A stretch of 18,784 bases of DNA from contig CAZEIW010000100.1 in the NCBI GenBank assembly GCA_964512305.1, positions 1 to 18,784 of the forward strand, in the 5' to 3' direction. Positions 1 through 6,072 of this stretch are shown piece by piece; the stretch's first letter is position 1; every line of letters begins with the position of its first letter. Under the pieces are notes generated by a model, which ran no database searches, was not told the DNA's origin, and saw only the letters and a program-made list of their open reading frames with translations. The position numbers were made by a program, and so were the translations under genes. Source of the DNA: CAZEIW01 sp964512305 (GTDB taxonomy: Bacteria > Pseudomonadota > Gammaproteobacteria > Burkholderiales > Burkholderiaceae_F).

Positions 1-1
1 G

Positions 2-115
2 AACGACCGCGGGCGCATCGCGGCCGGCCAGCGGGCCGACCTGATCCGGGTGCGGGTGGTCGACGGGCTGCCGGTCGTGCTGCAGACGATCGTGGGCGGG
101 GCGCGGGTGGCTTAA
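2..115 (+). CDS. phnM: C-terminal end of an amidohydrolase, probably PhnM (partial)
   Basis: Only the last 37 codons are present; the reading frame is open from the window edge to a TAA at 113-115. The tail reads NDRGRIAAGQRADLIRVRV and ends in GARVA. The G-x-IAxGxRADLI pattern is the typical final beta-sandwich strand pair of metal-dependent amidohydrolases. The RVR-x-x-x-G-x-PVV continuation is how I remember PhnM, the alpha-D-ribose 1-methylphosphonate 5-triphosphate diphosphatase of the C-P lyase phosphonate pathway. No catalytic metal ligands are visible because the barrel lies outside the window. The amidohydrolase assignment is fairly safe. The specific PhnM call rests on a short tail and could be wrong; a dihydroorotase-like or adenine deaminase-like enzyme is the alternative. 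Upstream genes of the phn type would settle it. Confidence 0.55.
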   Translation, partial: NDRGRIAAGQRADLIRVRVVDGLPVVLQTIVGGARVA

Positions 116-133
116 CCGAGCCCCCTAACCGGC

Positions 134-166
134 CGTCATCCCTAGGCGCAGTCCCGGGGATCCACG
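134..166. repeat. Dispersed palindromic unit, GTCATCC type
   Basis: The unit begins CGTCATCCCTAGGCGCAG and ends CCCGGGGATCCACG. It is related to the GTCATCCCCGGG...CCGGGGG segments inside the 90-bp tandem units near 6106 and 6195. Such units are common in intergenic DNA of high-GC alpha- and betaproteobacteria and can fold into hairpins in RNA. No function is known to me. Confidence 0.6.
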
Positions 167-230
167 CCTGCCCTCAGGGGCCTGCCCCGAGGGTCGGCGT
201 GAACTTGGAGCGTCTCGACTCGCCCCGACG

Positions 231-260
231 TGGATGGCCGGGACAAGCCCGGCCATGACG
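231..260. repeat. Dispersed palindromic unit, ATGGCCGGG-type
   Basis: The core is a perfect 9-bp inverted repeat, ATGGCCGGG - ACAAG - CCCGGCCAT. The same unit occurs at 6047-6076, 6138-6166 and 6228-6256, so it is a multi-copy element. When translated it gives MAGTSPAMT or DGRDKPGHD on one strand and MAGLVPAI on the other, which explains several spurious frames. Confidence 0.8.
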
Positions 261-288
261 CCCATTTGCCGCAATCCGTTCACAGGCA

Positions 289-318
289 GTCATCCCCTGG
301 CACAGTCTCAGGGATCAC
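289..318. repeat. Degenerate palindromic unit, GTCATCC type
   Basis: This is a diverged copy of the unit at 134-166. It reads GTCATCCCCTGGCACAG and ends TCAGGGATCAC. The base changes weaken the palindrome, so it looks like an old copy. Confidence 0.45.
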
Positions 319-488
319 GTCGGCACTGAGCGCTTCGTCATCTCAACGTCCTAGCGGCGACGCGCGCGCGGCTGCGGCAATGTGCAGGCGGTTACAGAAC
401 GTTGCAGACGGTTTCCGGTTGTGCGTGTCGGCACGCGGCGATTCGGCCTATTCTGTGTTTCCATCGGGGCTCTTCGGCGAGGCGCGTG

Positions 489-1772
489 ATGTCGGTCGCT
501 GGGAATTCACCGTCCGTGGAATTGCGCCGGACTGCGCAGGCGCGGGGCCCGGGGACAGCCGGGCGGGTTCGCCGCGCGCTGGCCGCGTCGGCGCTGATCG
601 GCGGGCTGGGCGCGTGCGGCTACGGCGACCACGGCGATTATTTCTACTTCACCCCGTACAACATCTACTCGTCGATCGTCGTCGGAGACTTCGATGGCGA
701 CGGCGCGGCGGACCTCGCCCTCGCGGGCGCCTACATCACCGGGTCGTCGCCGGACGCGGGCTTCGTGTCGGTGATCCGGGGCAATCCGGCTGCGGCGGGC
801 ACGTTCATGAAAGGCGTCCACTACGCGGTCGGCGTCGATCCGTCCAACCTCGTGGTCGCCGACTTCAACGGCGACGGCCATCCGGACTTCGTGACCAATT
901 CGGACCCGATCAGCTTCCTGCTGCAGAACCCGTCAGCGCTGGGGACGTTCTCGGCCGGGGCCAGCCTCTCGGCGGGCCTGCCGAACAACATGGCGGCGGC
1001 CGACCTGAACAACGACGGCCGGGTCGATCTCGTCGTCGCGGCGTGCAGCAGCGTGCTCGTGTACCTGCAGTCCGGCAGCGGCACTTTCACCGCGCCGACC
1101 AGCATTCCGACCCCCGCCGGCCTGTGCGCGACGGCAGTGGCGATCGGGGATATCAACGGCGACGGCAAGCCCGACCTGGTCGTCACGGCCGCGGGCTCCA
1201 GCGGGACCAATGGCGCGGCCTGGCTGCTGCCGCAGGATCCTGCCAACGCCGGCAGCTTCATCTCCGGCGCGACCCTCACGGTGGGGCAGCGGCCGGTGGC
1301 GGTTCACCTCGCCGACCTGAACGGCGACAGCCTGCTCGATATCGTCGTCCTGAACGAGGGCTCGGTCTTCAACGGCGTCTCGTCGACCGTTTCCGTCCTG
1401 CTGCAGAGCGCGACGCCCGGCGCCTTCCTGCCGGCGGTTTCATACACGACAGGCGCCCACTCCGAGGACTTCGCGGTCGGCGACCTGAACGGCGACGGCC
1501 GGCTCGACCTCGTGGTCGCGAACATCGAATCGCAGCCGGGCGCGGGCGATTCGGCGATCGTGGTGCTGCTGCAGAACCCCGCGAGCGCCGGAGCCTTCCT
1601 GGCCCCGGCGGCGTACGCCGGCGTGTCGAATCCGTTTTCGGTCGCCATCGGGGATCTGAACGGCGACGGCAAGACGGACATCGCGGCGGCGGACGACAAC
1701 GGTGCCGAGGTGCTGTTCCAGGTCCCCGGCGCACCCGGTACGTTCCAGGCGGCGGTCAACGCCGGCAACTGA
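489..1772 (+). CDS. FG-GAP/VCBS-repeat predicted lipoprotein
   Basis: A 427-residue protein that is probably exported. The N-terminus carries a basic stretch (RVRR) and a hydrophobic segment ending in LGAC, a lipobox-like site with Cys43 as the likely lipidated residue. The mature part holds seven calcium-binding motifs of the form D-x-[DN]-x-D-G-x-x-D, beginning near residues 68, 126, 173, 222, 277, 333 and 390. They are separated by segments such as LLQNPSALGTF. Seven units fit a closed beta-propeller of the integrin-alpha FG-GAP type. The fifth copy (DLNGDSLLD) has lost the glycine. Such proteins often bind surfaces or polysaccharides, but no enzymatic domain is visible and I cannot name a function. 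The start is uncertain: ATG 489 is chosen, while ATG 402 gives 456 residues and GTG 516 a shorter signal peptide. No strong ribosome-binding site marks any of them. It stands alone between two unrelated genes. Confidence 0.8.
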   Translation: MSVAGNSPSVELRRTAQARGPGTAGRVRRALAASALIGGLGACGYGDHGDYFYFTPYNIYSSIVVGDFDGDGAADLALAGAYITGSSPDAGFVSVIRGNPAAAGTFMKGVHYAVGVDPSNLVVADFNGDGHPDFVTNSDPISFLLQNPSALGTFSAGASLSAGLPNNMAAADLNNDGRVDLVVAACSSVLVYLQSGSGTFTAPTSIPTPAGLCATAVAIGDINGDGKPDLVVTAAGSSGTNGAAWLLPQDPANAGSFISGATLTVGQRPVAVHLADLNGDSLLDIVVLNEGSVFNGVSSTVSVLLQSATPGAFLPAVSYTTGAHSEDFAVGDLNGDGRLDLVVANIESQPGAGDSAIVVLLQNPASAGAFLAPAAYAGVSNPFSVAIGDLNGDGKTDIAAADDNGAEVLFQVPGAPGTFQAAVNAGN

Positions 1773-1890
1773 CGCCGGCGGCACATCGACCCGGATCTCC
1801 GCGGGCCGGGGGGTGTCCCGGTGGACGCGGTGACCGGCGTCCGAGGCTGGGGCCAGGTTCCGCAAGCGAGCGCACGCTCCGCGCATGAGT

Positions 1891-1896
1891 TAGAAT
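1891..1896 (+). promoter_or_regulatory. Candidate -10 box for the cas6e-like gene
   Basis: TAGAAT matches five of six positions of the sigma-70 -10 consensus and lies in the only clearly AT-richer part of the gap 1773-2011. No convincing -35 lies 16-18 bases upstream, so this is weak. Transcription from here would give a leader of about 110 bases that contains the hairpin at 1953-1982. Confidence 0.3.
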
Positions 1897-1952
1897 CCAT
1901 GCGCTATTCGCCAATGCTTATCGGGAGTTAATCCGTGGACCGGATATCGACC

Positions 1953-1982
1953 CGGGCGTCTTTTGGGTATTCAAGAGGCCCG
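1953..1982 (+). promoter_or_regulatory. Hairpin in the 5' leader of the cas6e-like gene
   Basis: CGGGCGTCTT (1953-1962) pairs with AAGAGGCCCG (1973-1982) around the 10-base loop TTGGGTATTC. This makes nine base pairs with one internal G-G mismatch (1958/1977). It ends 29 bases before the ATG at 2012. It has no T-run after it, so it is not a classic terminator. Because the downstream gene encodes a hairpin-cleaving RNase family member, self-recognition is conceivable, but that is inference. Confidence 0.5.
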
Positions 1983-2011
1983 CAGCAACCGCCAATCGTG
2001 ATCAGCCGTCC

Positions 2012-2656
2012 ATGATGAAAGCAGCCCGCTCCGGTCGCTCGCGCAGCAACCCCGCGTCGGTTCTGAGCTTCACCAAGCTCGAGATCCCGGAGCTGGAGGT
2101 GTTCGAGGCCGCACCGACGTTCGAAGCCGACTGCGATCCCGTGCAGGCGCACGATCTGCTCACCGCCGTGTTCGGGCAACGGGCGGGCCAGGGCAACTTC
2201 CTGTTCTGCGCCGACAGCACGCTGCCCGGGCGCTTCTGGGTCCGGTCGGTGATGCCCTGGCCGCGCCGCCCGGCCGGCACTCTGACCGCGCTCGACCCGA
2301 AGCGGGTCGTGATCCAGCTCGCCCCGGGACTGATGTATCACTTCACGCTGCCGGTCTGCGTCGGGCGCGACGTCGTCGAGGGCGACCGCAAGCAGGTCCA
2401 TGCGTTCGAGACCGAGCGCGAGTTCGAGCGCTGGTTCACCGCGGGCGCCGCCGAGTTCGGCGTCAAGCCGCTGATGTTGAGCGCGGCCCTCAAGATGATG
2501 CGCTTCAAGCACCGCGAGACCACCTACCGGATCGACTACGCGACGCTCGACGGCGCGCTCGAGGTCGCCGACCCCGAGCGGATGAAGCGCTGCCTGCTGT
2601 ACGGCCTCGGCTCGCACCGCCGCGCCGGCCTGGGCATGATGCAGCTGTCGATCTGA
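2012..2656 (+). CDS. Orphan Cas6e/CasE/Cse3-type CRISPR RNA endoribonuclease
   Basis: A 214-residue protein, about the usual length of Cas6e (around 200-220), the subunit that cuts type I-E CRISPR repeat hairpins and stays on the crRNA in Cascade. Recalled E. coli CasE lines up along the whole length. QAHDLLTAVFGQR matches QLHQGLWHLFPNR, placing His47 at the E. coli catalytic His20; GNFLFCADST matches RDFLFHVEKR; RVVIQLAPGLMYHFTLPV matches QVEFQLQVGVPLYFRLRA; YATLDGALEVADPERMKRCL matches the second-ferredoxin-fold strand; and GLGSHRRAGLGMMQLS matches the glycine-rich C-terminal loop GIGPAKSMGCGLLSLA. About 20 extra residues (Ser/Arg/Ala-rich) precede the first beta strand. No Shine-Dalgarno sequence is clear; ATG 2012 and ATG 2015 are both possible. 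No cas3, cse1, cse2, cas7, cas5, cas1, cas2 or repeat array is in the window. Base composition resembles the neighbours, so recent transfer is not evident. The family call is good; the function as a lone protein is unknown. Confidence 0.8.
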   Translation: MMKAARSGRSRSNPASVLSFTKLEIPELEVFEAAPTFEADCDPVQAHDLLTAVFGQRAGQGNFLFCADSTLPGRFWVRSVMPWPRRPAGTLTALDPKRVVIQLAPGLMYHFTLPVCVGRDVVEGDRKQVHAFETEREFERWFTAGAAEFGVKPLMLSAALKMMRFKHRETTYRIDYATLDGALEVADPERMKRCLLYGLGSHRRAGLGMMQLSI

Positions 2657-2668
2657 CGGCCCTGCGGA

Positions 2669-2685
2669 GCGCCCGCACCGGGCGC
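2669..2685 (+). terminator. Hairpin after the cas6e-like gene, possible terminator
   Basis: GCGCCCG (2669-2675) pairs perfectly with CGGGCGC (2679-2685) around the loop CAC, 13 bases after the stop codon. No T-run follows, so intrinsic termination would be weak. A second GC palindrome (GGCCGGGCCCGGGCC, from about 2700) follows. Confidence 0.35.
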
Positions 2686-2718
2686 GCCGGAGATGCAACG
2701 GCCGGGCCCGGGCCGCGG

Positions 2719-2751
2719 TTGAATTCGAGGCGCCCTGCCCCGATCTAGACT
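2719..2751 (+). promoter_or_regulatory. Candidate promoter of the cnoX-dacB pair
   Basis: TTGAAT (2719-2724) is followed after 17 bases by GATCTA (2742-2747), within GATCTAGACT. The -35 is good and the -10 poor. A start of transcription near 2755 would leave a short leader with the GGAG at 2770-2773. The position is sensible but the match is only moderate. Confidence 0.3.
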
Positions 2752-2780
2752 ACCGGACGAAATCCCGCTGGAGACGCTGC

Positions 2781-3650
2781 ATGGTCGAGGTCGATCTATC
2801 CACGTTCGAGCGCGATGTGCTCGAAGCCTCGCGCGAAGTGCCGGTGCTGGTCGATTTCTGGGCCCCGTGGTGCGGTCCGTGCCGCGCGCTGGGGCCCCTG
2901 CTGGAGCGCCTCGAACAGGGTTACGCGGGGCGCTTCAAGCTGGTCAAGATCAACTCCGACGTCAATCAGGAGCTGGCCGCGCGCTTCCGCGTGCGCAGCA
3001 TTCCGTACGTGATCGCGTTCGTCGACGGCGAGCCGGTCGACGGCTTCGTCGGCGCGCTCCCCGAGGGGCAGCTGCGCGCCTTCCTCGATCACGTGATTCC
3101 GGATCCGGCGCAGATGGAGCGGCGCAAGGCGCGCCAGCTCGTGGAGAGCGGGCAGTTCGAGGCCGCCGCCGCGGCCTTGCGCGCCTCGCTCGCGCTGGAT
3201 CCTGCCAGCGCAGAGGCGCACATCGAGCTGGCCGAGCTGCTGCTCGAGCGGCTGCCCAGCGCCGTCGACGCCGCACGGCTCGAAGAGGCCGAGCGCGAGC
3301 TGGCCGCGGTCCACGCGGCGGGCCGCGACGACCCGCGCTGGCGCGCGCTCGACACAAGGCTGTCGAGCCTGCGCAACGCGGCGACCCTTCCCGCGCCGGA
3401 AGCGCTGCAGGCGCGCGTGACGGCCAATCCGGGCGACCTCGAGGCGCGGCTGGAGCTTGCGCAGCGGCACATCGCGCAGCGCCGCTTCGACGCCGCGCTC
3501 GACCAGCTGCTCGAAATCGTGGCCCGCGACCGCGGTTTCGGCGACGACGCCGGAAGACGCACGATGCTGTCGGTGTTCGAGCTCGCGGCCGATGAGCCGC
3601 AACTCGTGTCGACGTACCGGCGACGGCTGGCGGCGCTGATCAATCGCTGA
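2781..3650 (+). CDS. cnoX: Thioredoxin-TPR protein, CnoX/YbbN type chaperedoxin
   Basis: A 289-residue cytoplasmic protein. Residues 1-108 form a thioredoxin domain with the full active site WCGPC (Cys31, Cys34) and the cis-proline in SIPYV (Pro75). Residues about 112-289 are Ala/Leu/Glu-rich helices arranged as TPR-like repeats (for example ARQLVESGQFEAAAAALRAS and RLELAQRHIAQRRFDAALDQ). This is the CnoX (YbbN) architecture and length. CnoX proteins protect clients from oxidation or misfolding and hand them to GroEL or DnaK. E. coli CnoX lacks the first active-site Cys, whereas this protein keeps both, so it could act as a true thiol reductase. ATG 2781 is supported by GGAG at 2770-2773. The gene ends 10 bases before the first possible start of dacB, which suggests co-transcription. 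Confidence 0.85.
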   Translation: MVEVDLSTFERDVLEASREVPVLVDFWAPWCGPCRALGPLLERLEQGYAGRFKLVKINSDVNQELAARFRVRSIPYVIAFVDGEPVDGFVGALPEGQLRAFLDHVIPDPAQMERRKARQLVESGQFEAAAAALRASLALDPASAEAHIELAELLLERLPSAVDAARLEEAERELAAVHAAGRDDPRWRALDTRLSSLRNAATLPAPEALQARVTANPGDLEARLELAQRHIAQRRFDAALDQLLEIVARDRGFGDDAGRRTMLSVFELAADEPQLVSTYRRRLAALINR

Positions 3651-3660
3651 GCGCGGCCGG

Positions 3661-5184
3661 TTGGCAAAGCTGGGAACCGCCCTCACCCCTACCCTCTCCC
3701 GCAAGCGGGAGAGGGGGAACTGCGCCGGCCGCTACGGAAGTTTCCTTCCGCGCAGACTCCTGGCCGCGGGTGTGGCGGCACTTGTCGGCGCGATCTTCGC
3801 GATTCGAGCCGTCGCGGGAGAGGCGGCGGCCCCGGCGCAGGCGGCAGACACCCTGCCGCCGATCGTTGCGGCGGCGCTGCGCGACGCGCATATCCCGCCC
3901 GCGTCGACCGCGTTCGTGGTTGCGCCGCTCGATGGCGGAGCGCTGCGCCTGGAGCTCAACAGCGCAGCGCCGATGTCGCCCGCCTCGACGATGAAGCTGG
4001 TGACGACGTACGCCGCGCTCGGCACGCTCGGCCCGGCATACCGCTGGCGGACCGAGGTCTTCGCCGCGCGCGAGGCGAAGGCCGGACGCCTCGACGGCGA
4101 TCTCTTCCTGCGCGGCGGCGGCGATCCGAGCCTCGTCGCCGAGCGCTGGTGGCTGCTCGTGCACCGGCTGCGCGCGCTCGGCCTGCGCGAGATCCGCGGC
4201 GACCTCGTGCTCGACAAGTCGGCGTTCGAGCCGGAGGCGGAGGCGGCCGCGACCCTCGACGGCAACGAACTGCGCCCCTACAACGTCACGCCCGACGCGC
4301 TGCTGGTCAACTTCAAGACGCTGAGCCTGCAGTTCCTGCCGGACCCGCGCGCCGGCGTCGCGCGCATCGTCGCCACGCCGCCGCTCGCGGGCGTGCGGGT
4401 GCCGGCGAGCGTGCCGCTCGGCAGCGGTCCTTGCGGCGACTGGCACGCGCGCCTGCAGGCCGATTTCTCGGATCCGTGGTCGCCAAGGCTGCACGGCCGC
4501 TACGCGGCCGAATGCGGCGAGCAGACCTGGCACCTGAGCCTGCTCGGGCACGACGAGTACGTCGGCGCCGCGTTCCGCGCGCTATGGCAGGCCGAGGGCG
4601 GCGTGCTGACGGGCAGCGTGCGCGAGGGCCGCGTTCCCGCCGAGGCCCAGCCGCTGCTGACGCAGGAATCGCCGCCGCTTGCGGAAGTGATCCGCGACAT
4701 CAACAAGTTCAGCAACAACGTGATGGCGCGCCAGCTGTTCCTGACGATCGGCGCCGAGTCGACGCGCCTGCCGGCCGCGCCTCAGCGCTCGGCCGATACC
4801 ATTCGCGCATGGCTGGCGGCCGACGGCCTGCCTCTGCCCGAGCTGGTGCTGCAGAACGGGTCGGGGCTGTCGCGCGAGGAGCGCATCTCGGCGGCCGGTC
4901 TCGCGCAGGTGCTGTCGCACGCGTGGAACAGCGTGCACATGCCCGACTTCGTCGCCTCGCTGCCGCTCGCCGGGGTCGACGGCACGATGCAGCATCGATT
5001 CGGCGCCGCGGATTCGGCTTACGTCAAGACCGGACTGCTGGCCGACGTGCGGGCCGTCGCCGGGTACGTGTTCGCGGCCAGCGGCCGCCGTTACGTCGTG
5101 GTGGCGATCATCAACGACCGCAACGCCGCGGGCGGCCAGGCGGCGCACGACGAGCTGCTGCAGTGGGTCTGGCGCAACGGTTGA
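3661..5184 (+). CDS. dacB: D-alanyl-D-alanine carboxypeptidase/endopeptidase, PBP4 (DacB) family
   Basis: A class C penicillin-binding protein (peptidase family S13) of 507 residues from TTG 3661. It trims or cleaves D-Ala-containing cross-links of peptidoglycan in the periplasm. All three catalytic motifs are present: S-T-M-K (Ser109, Lys112), S-N-N (Ser351, Asn353) and K-T-G (456-458). The family signature QNGSGLSR lies near residue 398. A signal peptide is visible: basic FLPRR followed by the hydrophobic stretch from LLAAG to about residue 53, with AQA-A near 60-62 as one possible cleavage site. The start is odd. There is no in-frame ATG before the signal peptide, and GTG 3772 would remove its basic end, so TTG 3661 is the best candidate. 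That makes codons 7-20 translate a palindromic repeat (residues TLSRKRERG). There is no strong ribosome-binding site; coupling to cnoX, 10 bases upstream, may drive translation. Family certain, start uncertain. Confidence 0.9.
   Translation: MAKLGTALTPTLSRKRERGNCAGRYGSFLPRRLLAAGVAALVGAIFAIRAVAGEAAAPAQAADTLPPIVAAALRDAHIPPASTAFVVAPLDGGALRLELNSAAPMSPASTMKLVTTYAALGTLGPAYRWRTEVFAAREAKAGRLDGDLFLRGGGDPSLVAERWWLLVHRLRALGLREIRGDLVLDKSAFEPEAEAAATLDGNELRPYNVTPDALLVNFKTLSLQFLPDPRAGVARIVATPPLAGVRVPASVPLGSGPCGDWHARLQADFSDPWSPRLHGRYAAECGEQTWHLSLLGHDEYVGAAFRALWQAEGGVLTGSVREGRVPAEAQPLLTQESPPLAEVIRDINKFSNNVMARQLFLTIGAESTRLPAAPQRSADTIRAWLAADGLPLPELVLQNGSGLSREERISAAGLAQVLSHAWNSVHMPDFVASLPLAGVDGTMQHRFGAADSAYVKTGLLADVRAVAGYVFAASGRRYVVVAIINDRNAAGGQAAHDELLQWVWRNG
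3681..3720. repeat. Dispersed palindromic repeat at the 5' end of dacB
   Basis: The element contains a perfect 11-bp inverted repeat, CCCTCTCCCGC (3692-3702) and GCGGGAGAGGG (3705-3715), separated by AA. The flanks CCTCACCCCTA and GGGAAC are familiar from a repeat class widespread in Xanthomonas-like and betaproteobacterial genomes. It lies just after the cnoX stop and inside the assumed dacB coding frame. It has no T-run, so terminator activity is doubtful, but the RNA hairpin could affect dacB translation or transcript stability. Confidence 0.75.
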
Positions 5185-5190
5185 ACGCGG

Positions 5191-5207
5191 CTGCGCCGGC
5201 GGCGCAG
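5191..5207. terminator. Hairpin between convergent dacB and the DsbD-N gene
   Basis: CTGCGCC (5191-5197) pairs with GGCGCAG (5201-5207) around the loop GGC in the 45-base gap between two convergent stop codons. A symmetric hairpin here could serve both strands. There is no T-run on either side, so the call is tentative. Confidence 0.35.
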
Positions 5208-5229
5208 GCGCTGACGACGGCGGCCGCCG

Positions 5230-6072
5230 TCAGTGCGTCAGCGCGACGTCGATCGTCGCCGCCCAGCCGGGCGGCGAACCGGGTCCGCCGTCGGCCACGA
5301 GCACGCCTCGCAACGACTTGAAGTCGGGCCCCGGCGGCTCCGCCGCCGAGAGCTCCAGCGTGACCGTTCCGTCAGCCGCCGTCGACAGCGTCTGCGGGGC
5401 CGGCGCGTCGATCCAGCCGGGGTCGAGCGGGTAGAACTCCAGCCGCGAGGGCGCCCGGCCGCCAAGCCTGAAGCTCAGGCGGATCCGGGTCGCGTCGGCG
5501 CGCGCTAGCGCGTGGTCCAGGACCCGCGACTGCGGCACCAGGGCGCGAGCGGCGGCGATCGCGGGCTGCCAGCGGGTTGCCTGCAACGCGGCGGCCTCGC
5601 GCACCGGCAAGGCGAGCTTCAGATCCGCGCTGCCGGGAATGCAGACGTCGCGGCACATCAGCCACCTGACCTTGGCACCGATCTGCGCAGTCTCGCCCGG
5701 CCTCAGGCCGGCCGGCGCCGACAACTCGGCGAGCAGCATGACTTCGCCTTCGTAGCCGTAGTCCATCAGCGGGCCGACCGGGAGGCGATGCGGTACCGGC
5801 CAGGCGATCTCGCCGGCGGAGAATCCGGCCGGAAGCTGCCACTGCACGCGCGTGGGCAGCCCGGCGTCGCCGGGAACGATCCAGTAGGTGTGCCAGTGCG
5901 GCCGGTGATCGAACCGCAGTGCGACCGTTGTCTGGCCGCCGGGGGCGATGCCGTCCTGGCCGGCGACGAGCTCGACGGAGACCGGCGAATCCGACGGGAC
6001 CTGTGCGGAGGCGGCCGAGGCGAGGCCGAGTGCCCATGCGCCGACGTGGATGGCCGGGACAAGCCCGGCCAT
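5230..6072 (-). CDS. Stand-alone DsbD N-terminal domain protein (periplasmic)
   Basis: A 280-residue protein from ATG 6072. A hydrophobic leader (HVGAWALGLASAASA) ends in a signal-peptidase-like ASA-Q site. The rest matches the N-terminal periplasmic domain of DsbD/ScsB-type thiol:disulfide reductases. HWHTYWIVPGDAG and a Cys pair in WLMCRDVCIPG (Cys140, Cys144) are the diagnostic parts; the pair is the one that relays electrons to periplasmic partners. In the usual proteins this domain is followed by a membrane electron-transfer domain and a thioredoxin domain. Here a stop comes straight after the N-terminal region and the dacB stop lies 45 bases away, so the rest is absent. The leader lacks a basic n-region and its first eight residues (MAGLVPAI) come from a palindromic repeat. 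The frame stays open upstream to 6279 only because the repeat is in phase. Domain call good; activity without a membrane partner unknown. Confidence 0.75.
   Translation of the reverse strand: MAGLVPAIHVGAWALGLASAASAQVPSDSPVSVELVAGQDGIAPGGQTTVALRFDHRPHWHTYWIVPGDAGLPTRVQWQLPAGFSAGEIAWPVPHRLPVGPLMDYGYEGEVMLLAELSAPAGLRPGETAQIGAKVRWLMCRDVCIPGSADLKLALPVREAAALQATRWQPAIAAARALVPQSRVLDHALARADATRIRLSFRLGGRAPSRLEFYPLDPGWIDAPAPQTLSTAADGTVTLELSAAEPPGPDFKSLRGVLVADGGPGSPPGWAATIDVALTH

Larger units (their letters stand above)
116..488. other. Non-coding stretch with palindromic repeat units
   Basis: This 373-base gap between the amidohydrolase tail and the lipoprotein gene holds three short palindromic units (134-166, 231-260, 289-318), listed separately. 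Long frames cross it, but their translations are repeat-derived (for example DGRDKPGHD) and carry no domain. From 319 to 488 I see nothing beyond GC-rich sequence; TATTCT at 449-454 is a poor -10 candidate without a matching -35. Confidence 0.6.

Noticed and set aside
230..1888. A 552-codon forward frame overlapping the FG-GAP gene
   Set aside because: Its translation is Arg/Gly/Pro-rich without any domain, while the other frame holds seven clean FG-GAP motifs. It is a GC-driven shadow.
3692..3715. Strong hairpin after cnoX as an intrinsic terminator
   Set aside because: No T-run follows, the element is a dispersed repeat, and it lies inside the best dacB frame, so a terminator call is not supported.
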